A stretch of 9,854 nucleotides of DNA from Gammaproteobacteria bacterium (GTDB lineage Bacteria; Pseudomonadota; Gammaproteobacteria; Eutrophobiales; Eutrophobiaceae): positions 1 to 9,854 of the forward strand of contig JAAZZI010000021.1 of assembly GCA_014239225.1 (NCBI GenBank), written 5' to 3'. Of the stretch, positions 1-8,193 are shown in pieces. Every line of letters starts with the position of its first letter. The first letter of the stretch is position 1. Both the position numbers and the translations under genes were made by a program. The notes beneath the pieces were generated by a model. The model did not search any database and had not been told where the DNA came from. It saw only the letters and a program-made list of their open reading frames with translations.

Positions 1-411
1 GCAGATTATTTAAGCATTCCTTTTATTCCGGGATGTGGAGAGTTTGCCATCGTGTTAGGTGCGTTGGTGGGAGCCGTGATGGGTTTCCTGTGGTTTAACT
101 GTTATCCGGCTCAGGTTTTTATGGGTGATATAGGCTCGCTATCACTGGGCGCAGCATTAGGTATTGTCGCAGTGGTGACAAGACAGGAACTTGTTTTGTT
201 TATTATGGGCGGTGTTTTTGTAGTTGAGACGCTTTCAGTGGTATTGCAAGTTTCATCATACAAATTAACTGGTAAAAGAATTTTTAAAATGGCCCCGCTA
301 CATCATCATTACGAACTTAAAGGTTGGCCAGAACCTAGAGTAATAGTTCGATTTTGGATTATTACTGTCATTCTAATTTTAATTGGTCTTGCAAGCTTGA
401 AAATACGTTGA
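1..411 (+). CDS. mraY: MraY, phospho-MurNAc-pentapeptide transferase (C-terminal part, 5' end outside window)
   Basis: MraY is an integral membrane enzyme that moves phospho-MurNAc-pentapeptide from UDP onto undecaprenyl phosphate, making lipid I. Frame 1 is open from the first base to a TGA at 409-411, giving 136 residues, roughly the last third of a protein usually near 360 residues. The match is clear: a YPAQVFMGDIGSLSLG segment carries the catalytic Asp of the MGDxGSL motif (about residue 42 of the fragment), and a PLHHHYELKGWPE segment carries the conserved His triplet near residues 101-103. Hydrophobic segments lie on either side and the chain ends in a final membrane helix (WIITVILILIGLASL). 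The GTG at 52 is internal, not a start. murD follows after 9 nt. Nothing looks abnormal. Identification rests on remembered family motifs and is very secure. Confidence 0.97.
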   Translation, partial: ADYLSIPFIPGCGEFAIVLGALVGAVMGFLWFNCYPAQVFMGDIGSLSLGAALGIVAVVTRQELVLFIMGGVFVVETLSVVLQVSSYKLTGKRIFKMAPLHHHYELKGWPEPRVIVRFWIITVILILIGLASLKIR

Positions 412-415
412 GGGT
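410..415 (+). promoter_or_regulatory. Ribosome binding site deciding the murD TTG start
   Basis: GAGGGT overlaps the mraY stop codon and lies 5 nt before a TTG at 421. The alternative in-frame ATG at 442 has only an A/T-rich run before it and no Shine-Dalgarno-like sequence, so the site favours TTG. The overlap with the mraY stop suggests coupled translation. Confidence 0.55.
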
Positions 416-420
416 AACAA

Positions 421-1800
421 TTGCTTTGCATTGAAAAAAATATGTCAAAAGTAAACGATACTGATTTGCACTATGACGTAGTTATAGTTGGTCTTGGTAA
501 AACAGGGCTGTCGTGTTTTCGTTATCTATCTAATCAGGGTCTAAATGTAGCAATCACGGATAGTCGCGAAGAGCCACCAGAACTTTTGGAATTAAAAGCG
601 GAGTTTGAATCAGCATCAGTTTATCTAGGTCAGATTAATGAACAAGTTTTACTTGCATCTGATCAGATAATCTTAAGCCCAGGAGTATCACTTGATAATA
701 AAAGTATTAAATTATCAATTGAAAATAATATACCAGTGTTTGGTGATATTGAATTATTTTGCCAAAAAGCACAGGCTCCAATAATTGCAGTTTCAGGTTC
801 GAATGGTAAAAGCACGGTTACAACAATCGTGGCAGAGATGACACGTTTAGCAGGCCTAAAAACATATGTTGGCGGTAATATTGGAATACCTGCTCTTGAC
901 TTATTGAGTGATAGCACTCCGGATTTGTATGTACTCGAATTATCTAGTTTTCAACTGGAAACAACTTATTCACTAAACGCGCATGCTAGTGTGGTGTTGA
1001 ATGTATCTCCAGATCATATGGATCGTTATTCAAGCCTTAAGGATTATGTTAACACCAAGAAAAGAATTTATTCATGACAAGGTTTAATGGTGCTTAATAA
1101 GGATGAAGAATATATTCATTCAATCATTGATAGCAAAAGAGACACCATTTATTTTTCTCTTGGTGCTCCGGAAGGAGAAAATTTTGGATTAATAAATCAC
1201 AATAATGAGGTTTGGTTGAGCCAAGGAAATGAGAAAATTATTAATAAAAATCAACTGAAGATAAAAGGCGAACATAATATTAGTAATGCATTGGCAGCAA
1301 TGGCATTAGCGGGAGCAGTTAATGTTCCAACTAATATAATGGCCGATGTATTAAAAAATTTCACTGGTCTTGAACATCGTTGCCAACTAGTAAGGGAAAT
1401 TGATAATGTAAGTTGGTATAACGATTCAAAAGCTACAAATGTCGGAGCATGTATCGCCTCAATCACAGGGCTTTGTGAACTCGGCAATATAATTCTTATT
1501 GCAGGAGGCGATAGCAAAGGTGCAGATTTATCCGGCCTCAATCCGATTGTTAAAAAATATATTAAAAGAGTTTTTTTATTTGGTATTGATGCTAATAAGT
1601 TAGCCGATGTTATGGGCTCTGATGTTGATAAAGAGTTTGTTAACAACATGAATGAAGCAGTCAAAGGCGCAAGTAAAATTGCTGACCCCGATGATATAGT
1701 ATTGCTTGCCCCAGCTTGTTCTAGTCTCGATATGTACAAAAATTACCAACAACGAGGAGATGCATTTATTTCAGCCATAGATGCACTATCAAAGAATTGA
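421..1800 (+). pseudogene. murD: MurD, UDP-MurNAc-L-alanine:D-glutamate ligase, interrupted by an in-frame TGA
   Basis: MurD adds D-glutamate to UDP-MurNAc-L-Ala in the cytoplasm using ATP. Read through the internal stop, the frame gives 459 positions, close to the usual 440-460. In order: an N-terminal Rossmann-type UDP-binding domain (GLGKTG near 24-29), the P-loop GSNGKST at 126-132 with Lys130, DHMDRY at 198-203, and a TKKRIY segment whose Lys213 aligns with the carbamylated Lys198 of E. coli MurD. A TGA follows at codon 219 (1075-1077). Beyond it the same frame continues with MVLNKDE, HNISNALA near 285, GLEHR near 317-320 and NDSKATN at 334-340, all family features. Counting from RIY to the next conserved Val-Leu-Asn gives the same spacing as E. 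coli, so only one codon is affected. Pieces 421-1077 and 1087-1800 would each lack half the active site. The final TGA overlaps the ftsW ATG. Real mutation or sequence error is not resolved. Confidence 0.9.
1075..1077 (+). other. In-frame TGA interrupting murD
   Basis: The TGA is in the murD frame, and homology resumes immediately in the same frame. The codon falls at a position that is not conserved in the family (Asn in E. coli MurD). The next codon is CAA. A weak AAGG (1079-1082) precedes an in-frame ATG at 1087 by 4 nt, so reinitiation is conceivable but would yield two partial proteins. TGA also ends mraY, murD itself, murG and murB, and TGG is used for Trp, so it is a genuine stop here. 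Confidence 0.85.
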
Positions 1801-3002
1801 TGTTTGATCAGAACAGACAACAAGCAACATTGGCATCTAAAGGCTATAGGCCGATGCTAATAGTAGGTTATGATTTTTGGTTAGTATCTAGTTTAGTTTT
1901 AATAATTTCGATTGGTTTGATTATGGTCACTTCAGCATCTATTTCGGCCGCCGATAAAGATTTTGGTGATCCATTGTATTATTTTTGGAATCAGGGGCAG
2001 TCGATAATCTTAGGTCTATTTCTTATATTATTTTTTTTAAAAATGCCAATTCTCTATTTGCAAACGTTAAGTAGAGTATTGTTAATTGTAGCAATTGCAT
2101 TATTGGTGCTTACACTTATCCCTGGTTTAGGTAAAGAAGTGAATGGAAGTATGCGTTGGATTCAATTAGGTACCAAATCTTTTCAAGCAGCAGAACTAGT
2201 CAAATTTTTTATTATTACTTATCTAGCGGGCTATCTTGTTCATCATCGAGAATCAGTGCAAACAGAATTAGCTGGTTTTCTTAAACCAGTATTTATTTTA
2301 GCTATTATTTCAATATTATTATTGAAACAGCCGGATTATGGATCATGTGTCGTATTATGCGCCACCACACTTGGCATGCTCTTTCTAGCTGGCGCACCAC
2401 TAGGACGATTTTTTGTTTGGCTTCCGACTTTTATTGTTGCGTTAGCCTGTCTTATTATTCTTTCTCCTTATCGTATGCAACGTTTAATGAGTTTCCGTGA
2501 CCCATGGCAAGACCCATATGAAAACGGTTATCAATTAACACAAGCTTTGATTGCTTTTGGCCGTGGCGATTGGACTGGTGTCGGCTTAGGAGGGGGCATA
2601 CAAAAACTTTTTTATTTACCAGAACGCCACACGGATTTTATTTTTTCAGTTCTAGCTGAGGAGTTTGGACTTATCGGAACTATTTCAATTATTTTTTTGT
2701 ATTTATTTATTGTTTGGCGCGCATTTATGATCGGTAAAATTGCAGAAAATGCTAAAAAGTATTTCTCTGCTTACTTAGCCTATGGCATTGGATTAATTAT
2801 TGGCTTACAAGCCTACATTAATATCGGTGTAAATATGGGGGTGCTACCGACAAAGGGGCTAACGTTACCATTTATTAGTTATGGCGGTAATAGCATGATC
2901 GTGTATTGCATATTATTTGGCATACTTTTACGAATTGAGTACGAGAATAGGCAGAATGTAAAACCTAATAATAGAAAATTGGCACCTGTTTATGGGACAT
3001 AA
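1800..3002 (+). CDS. ftsW: FtsW, septal peptidoglycan glycosyltransferase (SEDS family)
   Basis: FtsW is a polytopic inner-membrane SEDS protein that polymerises lipid II at the division site together with the transpeptidase FtsI. The 400-residue product (E. coli 414) has a short cytoplasmic N-terminus followed by about ten hydrophobic segments. Family motifs are plain: NGSMRWIQLG and the following QAAELVK near 116-135, a long periplasmic loop with RMQRLMSFRDPWQDPYENGYQ, then PERHTDF with the expected catalytic Asp279, and GVLPTKGLTLPFISYGG near the C-terminus. The ATG at 1800 shares one base with the murD TGA (TGATG), a typical reinitiation junction; a TTG at 1797 just before it is the alternative. 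No strong ribosome site is visible, which fits coupling to murD. If so, the murD stop could lower FtsW expression through polarity. The frame is intact even across a run of eight T at 2031-2038. Confidence 0.97.
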   Translation: MFDQNRQQATLASKGYRPMLIVGYDFWLVSSLVLIISIGLIMVTSASISAADKDFGDPLYYFWNQGQSIILGLFLILFFLKMPILYLQTLSRVLLIVAIALLVLTLIPGLGKEVNGSMRWIQLGTKSFQAAELVKFFIITYLAGYLVHHRESVQTELAGFLKPVFILAIISILLLKQPDYGSCVVLCATTLGMLFLAGAPLGRFFVWLPTFIVALACLIILSPYRMQRLMSFRDPWQDPYENGYQLTQALIAFGRGDWTGVGLGGGIQKLFYLPERHTDFIFSVLAEEFGLIGTISIIFLYLFIVWRAFMIGKIAENAKKYFSAYLAYGIGLIIGLQAYINIGVNMGVLPTKGLTLPFISYGGNSMIVYCILFGILLRIEYENRQNVKPNNRKLAPVYGT

Positions 3003-4077
3003 AAATATTCTTATCATGGCAGGCGGAACAGGCGGACATGTATATCCTGCGTTAGCTGTTGCGGAAAATTTAAAATTAAAGGGGTTTAAATTATTCTGGT
3101 TAGGAACTCATTATGGCTTGGAAAAAAATATTGTTCCAAAACATGGCTACCCTTTACTAAAAATTAGTGTTATGGGTATTCGAGGTAAGGGTTACCGCCG
3201 TTTATTGTTAGCGCCTTTTTTGCTTGTAGTCGCACTGTTTCAGGCACTGGTCATTATGATTAAAATCCGTCCAGTAGTTGTATTAGGAATGGGAGGATTT
3301 ACAAGTGGGCCAGGTGGGATTGCCGCATGGTTAATGAGAATTCCACTTTTAATACACGAACAAAACGCTATAGCAGGTTTAACTAATCGATTACTTACTC
3401 CATTCGCTATTTCAATTATGACAGCTTTTCCTGAGGTATTTAAAAAATCAAAAAAACTTATCGAAACGGGCAATCCTATACGTGAAGACATTAAAAATAT
3501 ACCTGCTCCAAAGAAACGATATACAAATCGCGAACCTACATTATTAAAGGTGTTAGTACTTGGGGGGAGTCTTGGCGCGGAAAAACTTAATAAAATAATG
3601 CCCGTAATGATTCACGATTTTAATAGTGACTACATTCTGAAAATAAAACATCAATGTGGTGAAAAACATTATTCAAATACTCAAGAAATATATAAAAAAT
3701 ATAATGTTGATGCAGACGTTCTCCCTTTCATTGATGATATGGTTGGTGCTTACATGTGGGCTGATATTGTAATTTGTCGGGCTGGTGCTTCAACACTCTC
3801 AGAATTAGCAGCTTGCGGTATAGCTTCTATACTTATTCCTTTCCCTTTCGCTGTTGATAATCATCAAATGAAAAATGCGCAATATCTTTCAAATAATGGA
3901 GCTGCAGTTCTTATTGAAGAAGACCAATTAAGCGCTGACATACTAAAGAAGATTTTATTAGAATTTTTTAATACCCCAGAATTACTAATACAAATGGCGA
4001 TGAAAGCAAGAAAATTATCAAAACCAGATGCAACTGATAATGTTGCAAAACTTTGTGTGGAGGCATCTTATGCATGA
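2992..4077 (+). CDS. murG: MurG, lipid II synthase (GlcNAc transferase)
   Basis: MurG transfers GlcNAc from UDP-GlcNAc onto lipid I to give lipid II at the inner face of the membrane; it is a GT-B fold family 28 glycosyltransferase. The 361-residue product (E. coli 355) has the first glycine loop AGGTGGHVYP at 10-19, a GLEK segment, the second loop VLGMGGFTSGPGG near 98-110, HEQNA, GNPIR, the third loop VLGGSLGAEKLN near 187-198, and RAGASTLSELAACG from Arg263 with the expected donor-binding Glu271, followed by PFPFAVDNHQ. The ATG overlaps the end of ftsW by 11 nt and places the first glycine loop at the normal distance from the N-terminus. No clear Shine-Dalgarno sequence precedes it, so translation probably depends on ribosomes finishing ftsW. 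Complete and normal. Confidence 0.97.
   Translation: MGHKNILIMAGGTGGHVYPALAVAENLKLKGFKLFWLGTHYGLEKNIVPKHGYPLLKISVMGIRGKGYRRLLLAPFLLVVALFQALVIMIKIRPVVVLGMGGFTSGPGGIAAWLMRIPLLIHEQNAIAGLTNRLLTPFAISIMTAFPEVFKKSKKLIETGNPIREDIKNIPAPKKRYTNREPTLLKVLVLGGSLGAEKLNKIMPVMIHDFNSDYILKIKHQCGEKHYSNTQEIYKKYNVDADVLPFIDDMVGAYMWADIVICRAGASTLSELAACGIASILIPFPFAVDNHQMKNAQYLSNNGAAVLIEEDQLSADILKKILLEFFNTPELLIQMAMKARKLSKPDATDNVAKLCVEASYA
4059..4063 (+). promoter_or_regulatory. Ribosome binding site for murC
   Basis: GGAGG inside the murG 3' end lies 6 nt before the ATG at 4070. It selects this start over the upstream TTG-type extension at 4028, which would add 14 residues not typical of MurC. Confidence 0.7.
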
Positions 4078-5502
4078 TATGGAAACGCATTCTTCTCCTC
4101 ACATTATGGGGAGAGTAAAGCATATCCATTTTATCGGTATTGGCGGTGCTGGTATGGGAGGAATATCCGAGGTATTAAAAACTTTAGGTTACGAAGTTAG
4201 CGGCTCAGATATTAAGGAAACTTCAATAACCAAAAGATTGCAATCTTTAGAAATAGAGGTATCAATTGGACATAATACTAATAATATAAGTGATGCTGAT
4301 GTTGTTGTGCATACCAGCGCAATTAATGAAGATAATGAAGAATTAGTCGCCGCACGAAAAAACAGAATACCTATCGTTCGTCGTGCTGAAATGTTAGCAG
4401 AACTTATGCGTTTTAGTCAGGGTATCGCTATAGCGGGAACGCATGGTAAAACAACAACGACTAGTTTAGTTACGAGTGTACTAGCAGAAGGTGGATTTGA
4501 CCCAACATATGTTATTGGAGGGTTATTGAATAGCTCTGGGTCACATGCACACCTTGGCAAAGGAAAATATATTATTGCTGAAGCCGATGAGAGCGATGCG
4601 TCATTTTTACATTTACATCCAATTATCGCCGTTATAACAAATATTGATGCTGATCACCTCGAAAATTACTCTGGTGATTTTTCATCACTACGACATAATT
4701 TTGTGGAATTCTTACACCAATTACCATTCTATGGGTTAGCAGTTTTATGTATTGATGATGAAGGTGTTAGGAAAGTATTACCTGAAGTTACTAAACCAAT
4801 AGTTACTTATGGAGTTGATTTTGATGCTGACTATAACGCTCAAATTATAAATCAGGAAACAACAAAAACGTGGTTCAAAGTATCTTCTAAAGAAAAAAAA
4901 GATTGGCTGGAAATAGAGCTAAACCTTCCTGGAAAACATAATGTATTAAATGCATTAGCATCAATAGCACTAGCACATGAATTAGGAGTGAATGATGATG
5001 ACATCATTCAGGCTTTGTGTAGTTTTCAGGGAATATCCCGCCGCTTCCATATGCGGGGAGAAATTATGATCAATAAGTTCAATCTAACACTAATCGATGA
5101 TTATGCGCACCACCCAACAGAAATAAATCAACTTTTGAGGCTATAAGATCTGGTTGGCCTGCACGACGTTTAGTCGTTATATATCAACCACACCGATTTA
5201 CGCGTATGCGTGATTTATTCGAAGACTTTACCGAGATTCTATCACAGACAGATAGGTTAATAGTTTTTGATGTATATCCAGCGGGCGAGGAACCCATTCC
5301 AGGTTCTGATGGCCGTTCATTATGTCGTGCAATTAGATTAAGAGGAAAAGTTGATCCTATATTTTTGGAAAATAAAGAAACAATTTTCGAAGTACTTCCC
5401 GATGTTGTAAAGGAAAACGATCTACTTTTAACGCTAGGTGCGGGCGATATTGGTTCTTTGTCTGCGCGACTGCATAAGAACTTTTCAGGAACTATTCATT
5501 AA
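4070..5502 (+). pseudogene. murC: MurC, UDP-MurNAc:L-alanine ligase, split by a one-base frameshift
   Basis: MurC attaches L-alanine to UDP-MurNAc, the first amino-acid addition in muropeptide synthesis, using ATP. The ATG at 4070 overlaps the murG stop by 8 nt and has a strong ribosome site. The first frame carries the nucleotide-binding GIGGAGMGG at 23-31, the P-loop GTHGKTTTT at 123-131 with Lys127, EADESD, NIDADHLENY, HNVLNALA, the RRF segment and DDYAHHPTE at 343-351, then runs into a TAA at 5144-5146. Homology resumes in the frame one base back: FEAIRSGWP, YQPHRFTRMRDLFEDF, DVYPAGEEPIPG and LGAGDIG, ending at TAA 5500-5502. Restoring one base gives about 477 residues (E. coli 491). As written, the product would lose most of the C-terminal domain. 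The downstream piece has an internal ATG at 5206 but no ribosome site and starts mid-domain, so it is not a separate gene. Confidence 0.9.
5126..5136 (+). other. Frameshift site in murC (one base missing)
   Basis: Frame 2 reads conserved HHPTE-Ile-Asn up to about 5128, and frame 1 gives FEAIRSGWP from about 5134. One base is missing between. Losing a T from the TTTT run at 5133-5136 (restored reading Asn-Gln-Leu-Phe-Glu) or losing a base beside CA at 5129-5130 (restored reading Asn-x-Thr-Phe-Glu) both fit. The second keeps the Thr usual in the family. Confidence 0.8.
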
Positions 5503-5506
5503 GGGA
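5501..5506 (+). promoter_or_regulatory. Ribosome binding site for the murB TTG start
   Basis: AAGGGA overlaps the murC TAA and lies 7 nt before the TTG at 5514. It supports a TTG start (5514, or the adjacent TTG at 5517) rather than the ATG at 5565, which has no such site. Confidence 0.55.
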
Positions 5507-5513
5507 AATTAGT

Positions 5514-6488
5514 TTGTTGAGCATAAAAGAAACACAATTAAAGCAAACAATTTTAAATAAGAAAATGTTTTTAGATCTAGACACTATGGGCTTACAAGGG
5601 GAGTTACGAATACAAGAACCCATGTCACGTCATACATCTTGGAAAACAGGAGGTAACGCTGATTATTATTATATTGCATCAGATATAAATGATTTGGCAA
5701 AGTTTATATCTAAATTACCAACAAATACCCCAATAACTTGGATAGGCCTCGGAAGTAATTTATTAGTACGTGATGGAGGTGTTTCTGGTGTTGTTGTATC
5801 TGTGGTTGGGCTACTTAATGAACTGAAGAAAATTAATGAAACAGAAATATTTATAGGCGCAGGAGTTTCATGCGCAAAGGTGGCACATTTTTCTGCAAAG
5901 CATGGATTAGAAGGAATTGAATTCTTAGCGGGAATTCCCGGAACAATTGGCGGCGCTCTCGCAATGAATGCCGGGGCTTATGGTGGTGAAATTTGGTCTT
6001 ACATAAAGGAGGTTGAAACAATAAATCGAAAAGGTAAACGCGAAATTTTTGAAAAAGATAAATTTGATATTAATTATCGTAGTGTTTCTATTTCAGAAAA
6101 TGAATGGTTTATTGCTTGTAAAATGAAATTAGAAATTTCAACTCGAACTGTCGTAAGTGATCGTATAAAAAAAATGCTGAGTGAGCGTGCTAATAGCCAA
6201 CCTCTCGGAAAATTGAGTTGTGGTTCAGTATTTAGAAACCCCACTAATCAGCATGCTGCAAAATTGATCGAGTTATGTGGACTCAAAGGCAAGAAAGTTG
6301 GCGGAGCTGTTATCTCAGATAAACATGGCAACTTTATTATCAATACTGGTAATGCAACATCATTAGATATAGAGCAATTAATAGAATTTATTCAAGCATG
6401 TGTGTATGAAAAATATGACATTAAATTAATTCCCGAAGTACGAATTATTGGTGAAAGTAATAAAGGGGAAAGTAATGCGCTTGTCTGA
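5514..6488 (+). CDS. murB: MurB, UDP-N-acetylenolpyruvoylglucosamine reductase
   Basis: MurB is a cytoplasmic flavoenzyme that reduces UDP-GlcNAc-enolpyruvate to UDP-MurNAc with NADPH. The 324-residue product begins with an FAD-binding PCMH-type domain: EPMSRHTSWKTGG, then GLGSNLLVRDGG near 81-92 and EGIEFLAGIPGTIGGALAMNAGAYGGE (about 136-162), the classical flavin-binding stretch. The C-terminal domain has the conserved Tyr-Arg (Arg189), CGSVFRNP with the proton-donating Ser238, GLKGKKVGGAVIS, and EVRIIG with the expected catalytic Glu308. The GSVFRNP form and the overall length look more like the compact type II enzymes than the E. coli one. The TTG start is chosen on the ribosome site. murB lies between murC and ddl and overlaps ddl by 14 nt. 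Complete, with no missing key residue. Confidence 0.96.
   Translation: MLSIKETQLKQTILNKKMFLDLDTMGLQGELRIQEPMSRHTSWKTGGNADYYYIASDINDLAKFISKLPTNTPITWIGLGSNLLVRDGGVSGVVVSVVGLLNELKKINETEIFIGAGVSCAKVAHFSAKHGLEGIEFLAGIPGTIGGALAMNAGAYGGEIWSYIKEVETINRKGKREIFEKDKFDINYRSVSISENEWFIACKMKLEISTRTVVSDRIKKMLSERANSQPLGKLSCGSVFRNPTNQHAAKLIELCGLKGKKVGGAVISDKHGNFIINTGNATSLDIEQLIEFIQACVYEKYDIKLIPEVRIIGESNKGESNALV
6463..6468 (+). promoter_or_regulatory. Ribosome binding site for ddl
   Basis: AAGGGG inside the murB 3' end lies 6 nt before the ATG at 6475. It argues against the longer TTG start at 6448, which would place the site inside the gene. Confidence 0.6.
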
Positions 6489-7404
6489 AAATCAATTGTC
6501 ACAATTTGGAAAAGTCGTTGTTTTGATGGGCGGTGAGTCTGCAGAAAGGGAGATTTCATTGGAGAGTGGTAAGGCAGTACACGCGGCGTTACTTAAAGCT
6601 GGTGTTGATGCTCACGTCATTGATTACCAGAAAGATTCATTCCACGAATTAATAAACAGCAGTTTTGATCGGGTGTTTTTAGCATTACATGGTAGAGGCG
6701 GCGAAGACGGAACAATACAAAGAGAACTGGAAGCTGTTGGTTTGCCTTATACGGGTAGTGATGCGTTAAGTTCTGCACGTGCCATGGATAAAATTAAAAG
6801 TAAATCTATTTGGCGTGACGCAGGATTACCGACACCAAATGCAATAGAAATTGATCAAAAAAGTAATTGGGAATATGTAGCTGAACAAATTGGATTACCG
6901 GCTATGATCAAACCAGTTAGAGAGGGTTCTAGTTTTGGTGCAGCGAAAGTTTATCAAGTAGAAAATTTATTTTCAGCATGGACAAACGCAAGCCAATTTG
7001 ATGAACGTGTTATGGCAGAAAGCTGGATTGAGGGAGATGAATATACTGCACCGATATTAGATAACAAAGTTTTACCATTTATTAAATTAGAAACTAAAAA
7101 CGAGTTCTATGATTACGATGCGAAATATAATGATGATAATACACAATATATTTGCCCATGTGGTTTAGATGAGGTTTCTGAATTAACTTTAGGTAAAACA
7201 TCTATAGAAGCATGTAAATTATTGGGTGTTAGCGGTTGGAGTCGTGTTGATTTAATGGTCGATTCAAACAACCAAGAATGGTTAATTGAGGTAAATACAA
7301 TTCCCGGGATGACAAGTCATAGTCTTGTTCCAATGGCCGCTGAAAAGGCTGGTATGTCCTTCGAGGAATTGGTCTTAAAAATATTGGCAACGAGTTTTTC
7401 GTAA
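6475..7404 (+). CDS. ddl: Ddl, D-alanine–D-alanine ligase
   Basis: Ddl joins two D-alanines with ATP to supply the terminal dipeptide of the muropeptide; it is a cytoplasmic ATP-grasp enzyme. The 309-residue product (E. coli DdlB 306) shows MGGESAEREISLESG near 18-32 (first D-Ala site, with the Glu of SAERE), LHGRGGEDGTIQ from about 71 with His72, the ATP-grasp lysine in MIKPVREGSSFGAAKV near 143-158, AESWIEGDEYT, SRVDLMVD with the conserved Arg and Asp, and EVNTIPGMTSHSLVP near the end with metal-binding Glu and Asn. The ATG is preferred because of its ribosome site. It overlaps murB by 14 nt, and ftsQ starts 5 nt after its TAA, as in the ddlB-ftsQ junction of E. coli. The symbol ddlB would also be fair on position. 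Complete. Confidence 0.97.
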   Translation: MRLSENQLSQFGKVVVLMGGESAEREISLESGKAVHAALLKAGVDAHVIDYQKDSFHELINSSFDRVFLALHGRGGEDGTIQRELEAVGLPYTGSDALSSARAMDKIKSKSIWRDAGLPTPNAIEIDQKSNWEYVAEQIGLPAMIKPVREGSSFGAAKVYQVENLFSAWTNASQFDERVMAESWIEGDEYTAPILDNKVLPFIKLETKNEFYDYDAKYNDDNTQYICPCGLDEVSELTLGKTSIEACKLLGVSGWSRVDLMVDSNNQEWLIEVNTIPGMTSHSLVPMAAEKAGMSFEELVLKILATSFS

Positions 7405-7409
7405 TAGAT

Positions 7410-8177
7410 ATGATTGTAGGTTCTAAAAAATTAAGTTTTGATGAATCAGTATCAAATGAATCTCATTTTTCGAGATTTTTTGGATATTTTTTTGTTGTAG
7501 TTTTTATTGCCTTACTTTTATATGGCGGAAACTATTTATTACACCCAAACACATTACCAATTAAACATGTAAAAGTTGAAGGTAGTTTTAATCGTTTATC
7601 ACAAACTGAATTGAAAAAGAATGTTGTAAATAATATTCGAGGGGGGTTTTTTAGCTTGAATGTTAATGAAGTTCGATTAGCACTACTAAGTATGCCTTGG
7701 GTGAGGGAGGTAACTGTAAAAAGAGTATGGCCAGACTTATTAAAAGTGATTGTATTTGAACAAGTACCGTCTGCACGGTGGGGAGATTTAGGGTTGCTAA
7801 ATCTATCGGGCGAATATTTTTCTCCAAGTGAGGAAATTATATTTGCAGATCTACCATTATTATTTGGGCCGATTAATTCAGGAATTAAGTTACTCGATCG
7901 ATATAAGACGATACAAGAAAAATTACAATCTTTACCATTTCGATTAAATGTAGTTTCAGTTATTTTAAATAATAGGCGCGCATATTCCTTTGATTTAGAA
8001 AATGGGGTTAGAGTCGTATTAGGAAGACATGCCTTTGATGAAAGGCTTGATCGGTTTTTAAAATTCGTTCCTACATTAATTCCAGATCGTATCAATGATA
8101 TTGACTCAATCGATTTGCGTTATTCAAATGGTCTTTCAGTTTTTTGGAAAAATAAATTTAACATTTCTTCAAATTAA
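7410..8177 (+). CDS. ftsQ: FtsQ, cell division protein of the FtsQBL complex
   Basis: FtsQ is a bitopic inner-membrane division protein that, with FtsB and FtsL, links early and late divisome parts. The 255-residue product (E. coli 276) has a short cytoplasmic tail, one membrane helix at about 23-44 (very rich in Phe, Val and Leu), then a POTRA domain from about 49 to 118 (IKHVKVEGSFNRLSQTEL, and MPWVREVTVKRVWPDLLKV) and the periplasmic beta domain, where RWGDLGLLNLSGEYF and LDRFLKFVP fit the family. There is no strong ribosome site before the ATG, which starts 5 nt after ddl, so coupling is likely. A run of six G then six T at 7641-7652 lies in the POTRA coding region; the frame is intact across it. 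FtsQ diverges fast, so position and architecture support the call as much as motifs do. Confidence 0.94.
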   Translation: MIVGSKKLSFDESVSNESHFSRFFGYFFVVVFIALLLYGGNYLLHPNTLPIKHVKVEGSFNRLSQTELKKNVVNNIRGGFFSLNVNEVRLALLSMPWVREVTVKRVWPDLLKVIVFEQVPSARWGDLGLLNLSGEYFSPSEEIIFADLPLLFGPINSGIKLLDRYKTIQEKLQSLPFRLNVVSVILNNRRAYSFDLENGVRVVLGRHAFDERLDRFLKFVPTLIPDRINDIDSIDLRYSNGLSVFWKNKFNISSN

Positions 8178-8193
8178 TATTGGACGGAGAAGT

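Noticed and set aside
1075..1077. TGA in murD as selenocysteine or as Trp under a changed code
   Set aside because: No obvious hairpin follows the TGA, MurD is not a known selenoprotein, the site is not a conserved Cys or Trp, and TGA ends mraY, murD, murG and murB while TGG is used freely for Trp.
1251..1739. 162-codon antisense open frame opposite murD
   Set aside because: It covers conserved MurD motifs on the other strand and its low-complexity Ser/Leu/Ala-rich translation resembles no family I recognise.
5123..5140. Programmed -1 ribosomal frameshift in murC
   Set aside because: The codons here (AAT CAA CTT TTG) do not form a standard X XXY YYZ slippery heptamer, and I see no clear downstream stem. 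MurC is not known to use frameshifting. A lost base is simpler.
7641..7652. G6T6 run in ftsQ as a phase-variation or slippage site
   Set aside because: The frame is intact, the codon phase does not allow a good -1 slip, and FtsQ is an unlikely phase-variable protein.
7532..8095. 187-codon antisense open frame opposite ftsQ
   Set aside because: It lies wholly within a well-supported gene, has no recognisable domain, and is explained as the shadow of an AT-rich gene with few antisense stops.
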